Assembly: GCA_964649825.1 (NCBI GenBank)
Contig: CAZYQW010000130.1
Coordinates: 35,926-99,925 of the forward strand
Reading direction: 5' to 3'
Length of the DNA: 64,000 bases
Source of the DNA: CAZYQW01 sp964649825
GTDB lineage: Bacteria > Planctomycetota > B15-G4 > JADJEK01
Shown: piece after piece, positions 8,455 through 15,569 of the stretch
Position numbering within the stretch: the first letter of the stretch is position 1
Layout of the letters: each line of letters starts with the position of its first letter
Program-made: the position numbers and the translations under genes
The notes under the pieces: model-generated
Seen by the model: only the letters and a program-made list of their open reading frames with translations
Told to the model about the DNA's origin: nothing
The model's database searches: none

Positions 8455-9822
8455 ATGAGCTTTCGAGCCTCAGGCCTTCTTCTCCCGCTCGCCTTCGCCC
8501 TTGGGTCGTGCTGCACGGACCCCGTCGATCAATCGACCTACTTCTGCCTCGGTGACATGAGCACCGAGGAGGAGATCGCGCTGGGCACGTCGTACGCGCC
8601 GACGATCGACGCGATGTACGACGGCGTCTACGCCGACGCCGATGCCGACGCGTACCTGTCGCAGCTCGTCGTCGAAATGGCGGGGCACAGCGTGTACGGG
8701 CCGAGCTTCCCGTGGAAGTTCAGCATCCTGAATACGTCGATGCCGAACGCGTTCGCGGTGCCCGGCGGCTACGTCTACATCACGCGCGGGCTCCTGGCCG
8801 CGATGGAGACCGAAGGCCAGTTCATCTCCGTCATGGGTCACGAGCTCGGGCACGTCGAGCACCGCCACTCGCATCAGGGGATGGGCCGCAGCGCGGCGGG
8901 CGGCGTGATCGTCAGCGTCCTCGACGCGGTCGAGCCTGAGACGACGCGCATCGGCGAGACGGGCTTGATCTCGACGGTCGGGGCCGGAGTCGCCCAGCTC
9001 ACCCTCTTGAGCTACAGCCGTGGTCAGGAGTCGGAGTCCGACTCGCGCGGGATCTACTACGCGGCGACGATGGGGTACGACCCGAACGAGGCGGTGAAGA
9101 CGTTCGAGTACTTCCAGAAGCTCGAGGCCGAGTCGGGCGGCTCGCAGATCGCGTGGCTGCGGACGCACCCGTTGAACGAGGACCGCATCGCGGACATCCG
9201 GGAGCAGGCCCGGGAGCAGCACCCCGAGCTGATCGACCGGCCGAAGAGCTCGTTTCGCCCGTACAAGAACAACAACACCAAGTTCTCGCAGGTCGTGCAG
9301 CGCATCGAGAGCCAGCAGCCGGTCTACGACCGCTACGACGCGGCGATGAGCGAGCTCTCCGACGCGTTCGAGAACGACGACAAGGCGAAGATGAAGAGCG
9401 CCCTCGCCAAGCTCCAGGGCTGCGCGTCGGACCTGCCGAACGAGGCGCTGTTCTCCGGCGCGGTCGGCTACGCGCAGCTCGGTATCGGCGACTTCTCCGG
9501 CGCGAAGAGCTCGCTCGAGAAGGCGGTGCAGCTCGACCGGTCGTACCTGCCGGACCGAAACCTGTGGCGACACAACTACCTGCTCGGCGCCGCCTACTAC
9601 GAGTCCGGCGACATGTCGTCCGCGAAGACGCAGTTCGAGCTCGCCGCGAAGGAGTTCCCCGACAACCCGAGCCCCCACTACCAGCTCGGCATGACCTACG
9701 AGAAGCTCACGCAGAAACAGAACGCGATCGGCGAGTACAAGAAGGTGATCGCGATCGAGGGCGACCCGAACGGCACCATGTCGAAGAAGGCTCAGGAACG
9801 CATCGACGCGCTGAAGGGGTGA
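8455..9822 (+). CDS. M48-family zinc metalloprotease lipoprotein with C-terminal TPR (BepA/YfgC-like)
   Basis: A 455-residue protein. The N-terminus (ASGLLLPLAFALGSC) looks like a lipoprotein signal peptide with Cys19 as the lipidated residue, placing it on a membrane facing the periplasm. The zinc-binding HELGH is at 129-133, with the downstream ESESDSRG segment around residue 200 giving the likely third ligand. TPR-like repeats occupy about 300-450 (for example AYAQLGIGDFSGAKSSLEKA). This is the domain order of BepA/YfgC, the periplasmic protease and chaperone that guards outer-membrane protein assembly. Its TGA overlaps the GTG start of nth, so the two genes appear translationally coupled although functionally unrelated. 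Confidence 0.9.
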   Translation: MSFRASGLLLPLAFALGSCCTDPVDQSTYFCLGDMSTEEEIALGTSYAPTIDAMYDGVYADADADAYLSQLVVEMAGHSVYGPSFPWKFSILNTSMPNAFAVPGGYVYITRGLLAAMETEGQFISVMGHELGHVEHRHSHQGMGRSAAGGVIVSVLDAVEPETTRIGETGLISTVGAGVAQLTLLSYSRGQESESDSRGIYYAATMGYDPNEAVKTFEYFQKLEAESGGSQIAWLRTHPLNEDRIADIREQAREQHPELIDRPKSSFRPYKNNNTKFSQVVQRIESQQPVYDRYDAAMSELSDAFENDDKAKMKSALAKLQGCASDLPNEALFSGAVGYAQLGIGDFSGAKSSLEKAVQLDRSYLPDRNLWRHNYLLGAAYYESGDMSSAKTQFELAAKEFPDNPSPHYQLGMTYEKLTQKQNAIGEYKKVIAIEGDPNGTMSKKAQERIDALKG

Positions 9823-10484
9823 GCGCGTCGCGGGCAGTGCGAGCCCGCGTCGACCGCCTCATGACCGTCCTCGAGGGGGTGCGCTTCGACGCCCCGGTCA
9901 TGGAGCTGATCGCGGGCCAGACCGGCGACCCGTGGGCGGTGCTCGCGGGGACGATCCTCTCGCTCCGTACCAGGGACGAGGTGACCCACGCGGCGACGAC
10001 GCGCCTCTTGGCCGCGGCGCCCGATCCGGCGCGATTGCTCGATCTCCCCGCGAAGCGCGTCGAGGCGCTGATCTACCCCGTCGGCTTCTACCGCACCAAG
10101 GCCAAGAGCCTGCTCGAGACGGCGCGGATCCTCATCGACGAGCACGGCGGCCGTGTACCGAACGACGTCGACCAGCTCCTCGCCCTGCCCGGCGTCGGGC
10201 GGAAGACGGCGAACCTCGTCCTCGTCCTCGGCTTCCGAATCCCCGCGATCTGCGTCGACACGCACGTCCATCGCATCTCGAACCGCCTCGGCTTCGTCCG
10301 CACGAAGTCGGCGGACGAGACCGAGCGCGCGTTGATGGACGTCCTCCCGAAGAAGCACTGGCTCGACGTGAACTCCGTGCTCGTCGGGTTCGGGCAGACG
10401 ATCTGCCAGCCGGTCTCGCCGCGCTGCTCGGAGTGCCCGGTCCGCCGCTCCTGCGCCCGGATCGGAGTGGCTCGTTCGCGCTAG
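9819..10484 (+). CDS. nth: Endonuclease III family DNA glycosylase/AP lyase
   Basis: A 221-residue protein from the GTG at 9819, which overlaps the upstream stop (GTGA) and is preceded by GAAGGGG; an ATG at 9861 is an alternative start. The helix-hairpin-helix LPGVGRKTANLVL contains catalytic Lys129, and Asp147 lies in VDTHVHRISNRLG. The C-terminal cysteines at 196, 203, 206 and 212 follow the C-X6-C-X2-C-X5-C spacing of the [4Fe-4S] cluster. The enzyme removes oxidised pyrimidines and nicks the abasic strand in base excision repair. All catalytic and cluster residues are present. Confidence 0.96.
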   Translation: MSASRAVRARVDRLMTVLEGVRFDAPVMELIAGQTGDPWAVLAGTILSLRTRDEVTHAATTRLLAAAPDPARLLDLPAKRVEALIYPVGFYRTKAKSLLETARILIDEHGGRVPNDVDQLLALPGVGRKTANLVLVLGFRIPAICVDTHVHRISNRLGFVRTKSADETERALMDVLPKKHWLDVNSVLVGFGQTICQPVSPRCSECPVRRSCARIGVARSR

Positions 10485-10490
10485 GGGGAG

Positions 10491-10508
10491 CGCCGCCGGT
10501 CGGCGGCG
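10491..10508. terminator. GC hairpin just after nth
   Basis: The perfect inverted repeat cgccgccg / cggcggcg separated by gt begins seven bases after the nth stop. It could end transcription, but no run of T follows, so it may equally be a chance GC repeat. Confidence 0.35.
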
Positions 10509-10627
10509 GGCCGAACTCGACTTGAACCGTTGAAGCGGACAGACGGCCACGAGTCGCCGCTTCATGCCTTCTACCCCCTGGGCTCCCATGATGTCTGGAC
10601 TCGGGATCGAAACCGACCGATTGGAAT

Positions 10628-11427
10628 CCTCGCGTCAGCGGCGCACCAAGTGCCGACATGCGGGCCGCGCTGGTCGAACACTTCCGCGACGATGCGGCGA
10701 TCCTCATTGCCACCGAGGCGGCCGCTGAGGGCATCAACCTCCAGTTCTGCAACCTGGTCGTCAACTACGACCTGCCCTGGAACCCCCAGCGGATCGAGCA
10801 GCGTGTCGGCCGCTGCCACCGCTACGGGCAGCAGTTCGACGTCGTCGTCGTGAACTTCCTGAACCGTGCCAACGCCGCCGACCAGCGCGTCTACCAGCTC
10901 CTCGACGAGAAGTTCCGGCTCTTCGACGGCGTGTTCGGCGCCAGCGACGAGGTACTCGGCGCGGTCGAGTCCGGCGTAGACTTCGAGAAACGCATCGCGG
11001 CGATCTACCAGCCGTGCCGCACCGCCGAAGAGATCCAACGCGAGTTCGACCAACTCCAACGCGAGCTCGCCGACGAGATCGCCGTAGGCCAACGGGACGC
11101 GCGCGAGAAGCTGCTCGACAACTTCGACCAGGAGGTCGTCGAGAAGGTGCGCATCCAGAGCCTCGACGTGCTCGATCGATTCAACGAGCGTCTGTGGCGC
11201 CTCACGCGCCACGTCCTGCGCGACCACGCACGCTTCGACGACGCCGGCCACAGCTTCCTGCTCGTGCGGAATCCCTTCGCACCCGAGCCGATCCACGCCG
11301 GTCCGTACCGGATGGGGAAGCACGTGGACGACGCCAACACCTACCGCGTGGGGCACCCGCTGGCGCAGCGCGTCCTCGAGCTCGCGGTGTCGCGCTCGCG
11401 ACACCTCCCGCCGAGGTCGCCGTCTGA
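10628..11427 (+). pseudogene. Decayed fragment of a large SNF2-type helicase
   Basis: The frame through the ATG at 10658 encodes the C-terminal helicase lobe of an SNF2-like ATPase. It has IATEAAAEGINLQFCNLVVNYD, with motif V, and NPQRIEQRVGRCHRYGQ, which is motif VI with its arginine finger. A conserved tail follows (DEKFRLFDGVFGASDEVLGA). The N-terminal DEAD/SNF2 lobe, with Walker A and B, is absent: in-frame stops lie just upstream and the preceding gene is nth. Near 11388-11400 the reading frame shifts: the family-like ALATPPAEV continues in another frame and ends at TGA 11425-11427. The piece is therefore truncated at both ends and frameshifted. Such helicases are often found in anti-phage defence islands, so this may be the relic of one; that is inference. 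Confidence 0.8.
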
Positions 11428-11524
11428 TATCCGGGTATGCCTCCTCGACGATCTCGTCCAGGTCTACCGAGTCGATGGCGACTTCGGACCCCAGCTTCAC
11501 GTGACGCACGGCCTGGCGCCCGCG

Positions 11525-11559
11525 CCTCGGGAACGCCCGCAAGGCGAGCGTCCCCGAGG
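11525..11559. terminator. Imperfect long hairpin downstream of the beta-helix gene
   Basis: Two 16-nt arms (11525-11540 and 11544-11559) pair at 14 of 16 positions around the loop aag. It lies 27 bp beyond the stop of the minus-strand beta-helix gene, where a terminator is expected. No T-run follows on either strand. The surrounding 11428-11586 holds no gene I can support; a short minus-strand open stretch there looks protein-like but was not recognised. Confidence 0.4.
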
Positions 11560-11586
11560 TTCTGTCCCGTCGAGCGCGACGCCGGG

Positions 11587-14500
11587 TCAGGCGTCGATCA
11601 CGAAGTACTCCACGTTCGAGAGGTTTCCGCCCCCCGCCGTCGATCCCTGGAAGACGATCTGCTGCACCGCGACCGGCTGCGGAGTCGGCAGGAAGTTCGG
11701 CACGACGAAGCTCGGGTTCGCGGGCGGACCCGGCCACGGCACGAAGACGAAGCTCGCCAGCGGATCCACGAGCAGGGTGCCGTACGGGTAGAACAGCAGC
11801 GCGCCCGTGTCCGTCGCGAGGAACAGGTAGCTCACGAGCCCGGGGGTGCCGGTCGACGTGAACGTGAGGGTGCCGCCCGGCTGGAACGTACCCGTGACGT
11901 CGAGCCGAACGTGGCTGAACTCGTACGCGCCCATGTCGACGCGCGGGTCCTTGTCGAAGTCGCCGTCGAGGGCTCGCGCCACTCCGGTCATGTCGAGCGC
12001 GGCCCCGGGGAAGTCCAGCGGATCTCCCGCCTCGATGCACGGCGATCCCGCGGCCAAAGTCAGGTCGCCGTTCGCGGCGTTGACGAAGAGCGGGTCCGCG
12101 TCGATGTTCCCGTTCGTTCCCGCGAGCGTCGAATCGCCGTTCGAGTAACGGAGCTCCGCGCTCCCGAAGCCGAGGATGTTCGAGAATCCGTTCCCGAACG
12201 CGACCGAGCTGCTGACCACTCCGGTGAAGCCGCCGGCGTCGCGGATCCCCGCGCTCGCGTTGTTCGCCGCGGTGCATCGGTCGAGGAGGAACGTCCCGCC
12301 GTCGAGCCGGATCCCGTCGGCATTCCCGTTCCACGCCGCCCAGTCGGCGCCGTACCCGAGGTCGCTGACGAAGAAGCCGTGGCTCTGCGCGTGCTCCACG
12401 CGGATCGCGCGGGCGTCGAGGAGCGAAGACTGCGCACGGAGGCCGTACCACCCTCCCGAGCCCGGATAGCGAACCACGACGTGGCGCATCGAGCTCGCGG
12501 CCGACGACGCCTCGACGCGGATCCCTTGCCAGTACCCTTTCGTGGGAACGGTGGTGCTCCCGTCGCCGTTCGTGTCGCCGCCGTGCTCGTCGTCGGTGAG
12601 CGCGGTCAACACGACGGGATTCGTCGCGACGCCGTTCAGGTGGATCGCGCCACTGGCGCAACGAAGCGTTGCTCCGCTGGCGAACTTGACGATCACGCCC
12701 CCGTCGAGGGACAGCGATGCGCCCATCCCGACGTTGCACGAAGTCGCGAAGATGAGGGCACCTTCGAGGCAGTTGTCGGCCGTGATCGAGACGGGTCCGG
12801 CCGGGTCGGGCTGAGAGACGAGCATCGCGTTCACGCCGTTCCCCGACGCGACGTTGTTCGAGAAGCCGGGGACGAGAGCGATATGAAGGTCCTCGACCGC
12901 GTACTGCGCGTTGCCCACGAACGAGCAGCCGGTCACCGTCACGTCGGCCGCGTGGCCGTTCGCGTCGAAGCCGTGGAAGCTGCTGTCCGCGAACGTCGAG
13001 TTCACGAACGCCGCCTGGACCCCCGCCCCCTCGAGGTACACGTTGGACCAGCCGCCGCCCCCGCCGTAGCGCACGATCGTGTGGTCGATCAGGTTCCCGG
13101 TCGAGGTGGCGCCGAAGATCAGCCCCCGGATGGAACCGGGCGCGCCGCTCGACGGACCGTCGCCGTTCGTGTCCCCGGCGTGGTCGTCGTCCGACAGCGC
13201 GGTGACCACGACCGGATTCGCGTCGGTTCCGAGCGAGACGAGCGAGCCCTGCGTGTCGATGGAGGTGCCGGCCGCGAGCTTGATCACCACGCCTTCCTTC
13301 AACGTCAACGTGACCCCGACCGGCACGTTGCACGTCGTCGGGAACACCAGCGCTCCCCCGAGGCAGTTCGTCACCTCGATCGTCACGCTCGCGGTCGGAT
13401 CCGGCTGGCTGACGGTCATGTTGTTCTTGCCGTTCCCGCTGGCGGTGTTGTTCGCGAAGCCGGGAACGTGATCGATGCGAAGATCCTCGACCGCGAGCTG
13501 CGCGTTCCCGATGAACGAGCAATCCGTGACCGTCAGGGCGGCCGGGTGCTGGTTCGCGTCGAGTCCGTGGAAGCTGCTGTCTCGAAGGGTCGAGTTCGTC
13601 AGCGCGAGTTGGACGCCGGCGCCTTCCAGGTAGACGCACGACCAGCCGCCGCTGCCGGCGTAACGCACGATCACGTGGTCCAGCCCGTTCCCGGTGGAGC
13701 CGCCGGCGAAGATCAACCCTCGGATCGATCCCGGCGCGCCGTTCGAAGGTCCGTCGCCGTTCGTGTCGCCCCCGTGGTCGTCATCCGCGAACGCGGTGAA
13801 GACGACCGGCTTCGCCACGGTGCCGAGGCACACGAGCGAACCCTGCGTGTCGATGGACGCTCCGCCCAGGATCTTGATCACCACCCCTTCCTTCAAGGTC
13901 AGGGTGACTCCGCTCGGCACGTTGCACGTCGTCGTGAAGACGAGCGCGCCCCCGAGGCAGTTCTTCTCCTCGATCGTCACGTTCGCCGACGGGTCGGGCT
14001 GGACGACACGCATGTAGTTGCCGCCGTTTCCCGTCGCCGTGTTGTTCTCGAACCCAGGGCACTGCTCGATCCGCAGGTCATGGACCGCGTACTGGACATT
14101 CCCGGTGAACGAGCACCCGCTGACCGACAGGTCGGCCAGGGCCGTATTCGCGTCGATGCCGTGGAACTGTCCGTCGCGTATCGACGAGTCCGTGATCGTC
14201 GCCTGCGCGCCGTCGCCATTGACATAGATCCCCGACCAGCCGCCGGACCCGTGGTAGCGGATGTCGCAGTACGACAGCGTCGTACCGGTCGAGTTCTGGG
14301 CCAGGAGGATTCCGCGCCAGTTCCCCGGGGAGGGCGACGTCGCGCCGCCATCGCCGTTCGTGTCGCCCCCGGCGGAGTCGTCGAGGTGAGAAGTGAACGA
14401 TATCGGCTGTCCGGCCGTCCCGGCCGCGATGAGCGTGCCCGAAACCAGCATCTGGAGGCCGGCGTTGAACTTGAGGATCGCGCCCGGCTGGATCGTCAGG

Positions 14501-14679
14501 GTTTGCCCGGCCGGCACCGTGAGGTTGCCGATGACCCGGTGGACGCCCGGGGGGATCGGCCCGGTCGTCGAATCCGAGAGAGGGCCGCTCAGGTCGAGAG
14601 CACTCGCGTTCGTGCTCGCCACCAACAGGACGGCGGCCGCGAGAGCGGTGGAAATACCGGGCAGGTTTCGCCGGTGCAT
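11587..14679 (-). CDS. Secreted right-handed beta-helix repeat protein
   Basis: A 1,030-residue protein from the ATG at 14679, preceded by GGAGATC; the frame remains open to 14940 but the signal peptide (ending at about residue 29, NASA-L) fixes the later start. The body consists of four consecutive units of about 198 residues, each with a cysteine-containing NCLGGALVF..CNVP segment, LTLKEGVVIK, a DDDHGGDTNGDG loop and SSFHGLDAN, typical of parallel beta-helix (pectate-lyase/NosD-like) folds. A final region resembles choice-of-structure PbH1 repeats (ADPLFVNAANGDLTLAAGSPCIEAG), then a beta-sandwich tail shared with other exported proteins here. No lyase catalytic residues could be assigned. 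A surface or extracellular polysaccharide-binding role is plausible. Confidence 0.85.
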   Translation of the reverse strand: MHRRNLPGISTALAAAVLLVASTNASALDLSGPLSDSTTGPIPPGVHRVIGNLTVPAGQTLTIQPGAILKFNAGLQMLVSGTLIAAGTAGQPISFTSHLDDSAGGDTNGDGGATSPSPGNWRGILLAQNSTGTTLSYCDIRYHGSGGWSGIYVNGDGAQATITDSSIRDGQFHGIDANTALADLSVSGCSFTGNVQYAVHDLRIEQCPGFENNTATGNGGNYMRVVQPDPSANVTIEEKNCLGGALVFTTTCNVPSGVTLTLKEGVVIKILGGASIDTQGSLVCLGTVAKPVVFTAFADDDHGGDTNGDGPSNGAPGSIRGLIFAGGSTGNGLDHVIVRYAGSGGWSCVYLEGAGVQLALTNSTLRDSSFHGLDANQHPAALTVTDCSFIGNAQLAVEDLRIDHVPGFANNTASGNGKNNMTVSQPDPTASVTIEVTNCLGGALVFPTTCNVPVGVTLTLKEGVVIKLAAGTSIDTQGSLVSLGTDANPVVVTALSDDDHAGDTNGDGPSSGAPGSIRGLIFGATSTGNLIDHTIVRYGGGGGWSNVYLEGAGVQAAFVNSTFADSSFHGFDANGHAADVTVTGCSFVGNAQYAVEDLHIALVPGFSNNVASGNGVNAMLVSQPDPAGPVSITADNCLEGALIFATSCNVGMGASLSLDGGVIVKFASGATLRCASGAIHLNGVATNPVVLTALTDDEHGGDTNGDGSTTVPTKGYWQGIRVEASSAASSMRHVVVRYPGSGGWYGLRAQSSLLDARAIRVEHAQSHGFFVSDLGYGADWAAWNGNADGIRLDGGTFLLDRCTAANNASAGIRDAGGFTGVVSSSVAFGNGFSNILGFGSAELRYSNGDSTLAGTNGNIDADPLFVNAANGDLTLAAGSPCIEAGDPLDFPGAALDMTGVARALDGDFDKDPRVDMGAYEFSHVRLDVTGTFQPGGTLTFTSTGTPGLVSYLFLATDTGALLFYPYGTLLVDPLASFVFVPWPGPPANPSFVVPNFLPTPQPVAVQQIVFQGSTAGGGNLSNVEYFVIDA
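12170..14545 (-). repeat. Four tandem ~595-bp coding repeats
   Basis: Landmark sequences recur with period 594-597 bp. The antisense of NCLGGAL appears near 13955, 13361 and 12767, and the antisense of GGDTNGDG near 14360, 13765, 13168 and 12572. The middle two units are the most alike; the outer ones are diverged. This indicates internal duplication within the beta-helix gene. Confidence 0.8.
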
Positions 14680-14963
14680 GCGTGGATCTCCTATCCAACT
14701 CGAAGGTGTGGAATCGTGATTCACGGGTATGCGCCGCGGGACGCCTCGAGGGGCCAAGTACCCTAGTACTTCCTCGGAATGAACCGTTTCGCTCCGCCCC
14801 ACGCCTTCCGACAACTCTCGACCGGCCAAGGAGCTGCGGCGAAACGAGGCAGTACGTCCCTGGAACCGACAAGAAGTGGTCGACGTGCCGCGCGGAAAAT
14901 CTCGCCGCGCCCGAAGGATTCGGCCTCCCGGGGTCACCAAGATCGGACCGGAGGAGATCGGAC

Positions 14964-15569
14964 ATGACGTTGAACGAAGGCTACCGCGACGACATGGAGC
15001 TTCGTGACCGTATCCTCCTCGGGGATCGCGAGGCGGGCGAGGATCTGTTCGAGCGGCACCTGAACACGCTCTACGAGTTCGTCCACTACCGCGCGGCCGG
15101 CGACCGGGGGGTCATCGAGGCCGTGGTGCAGGAGACCCTCCTCACCGCCTACGAGAACCTCGCCGCGTACGAGGGTCGATCGAGCCTGCACACCTGGATC
15201 TGCGGGATCGCCAAGAACAAGCTGCGCTCCCACCGGCGGAAGAAGCGCCCGATTCCGCTCGACGACCTCCTCGACCAGGCCGACCCCGAGATCGACTTGG
15301 TCCTCATGGCGATCGAGAACGAGGAGATCCCCGACCGCGTGATCGAACGGCGCGAGACCCGCGAGCTCGTCGGCGCCGCGATGTCCTCGCTCCCGCCGGA
15401 GTACCGGCAGGCGCTCGTCGACAAGTACATCGAGAACCTGACGGTGGCCGAGATGGCGGCACGGACCGGCAAAGGCGCGAAGGCGGCCGAGTCGACGCTG
15501 TTCCGCGCGCGCCAGGCGTTCTGCCGCGTGTTCGAGCTGCTCGCGCGGCGTCGAGGGGGGAACTCCTGA
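14964..15569 (+). CDS. ECF-type RNA polymerase sigma factor
   Basis: A 201-residue sigma factor starting at ATG 14964 behind a strong GGAGGAGAT ribosome site; the frame is open upstream to 14682 but without coding features. Region 2 includes LNTLYEFVHYRAAGDRGVIE and SSLHTWICGIAKNKLRSH; region 4 is LPPEYRQALVDKYIENLTVAEMA. This is a canonical ECF factor and not the kinase-linked type at 4668 or 41779. Its stop overlaps the start of the next gene (TGATG), which encodes a membrane FecR-like protein, the expected position of an anti-sigma factor. The 284 bp upstream, between it and the divergent beta-helix gene, hold both promoters and no other gene seen. Confidence 0.92.
   Translation: MTLNEGYRDDMELRDRILLGDREAGEDLFERHLNTLYEFVHYRAAGDRGVIEAVVQETLLTAYENLAAYEGRSSLHTWICGIAKNKLRSHRRKKRPIPLDDLLDQADPEIDLVLMAIENEEIPDRVIERRETRELVGAAMSSLPPEYRQALVDKYIENLTVAEMAARTGKGAKAAESTLFRARQAFCRVFELLARRRGGNS

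Noticed and set aside
8316..8516. Longer start for the ABC ATPase at 8516.
   Set aside because: It would overlap the start of the divergent M48 gene and add a non-homologous basic N-terminus; ATG 8291 agrees with the family.
11428..11560. Possible minus-strand coding fragment between the helicase relic and the beta-helix gene.
   Set aside because: Only about 35 residues look protein-like and no family was recognised, so it is recorded as context rather than a feature.
14679..14940. N-terminal extension of the beta-helix protein to 14940.
   Set aside because: The signal peptide and ribosome site (GGAGATC) belong to the ATG at 14679.
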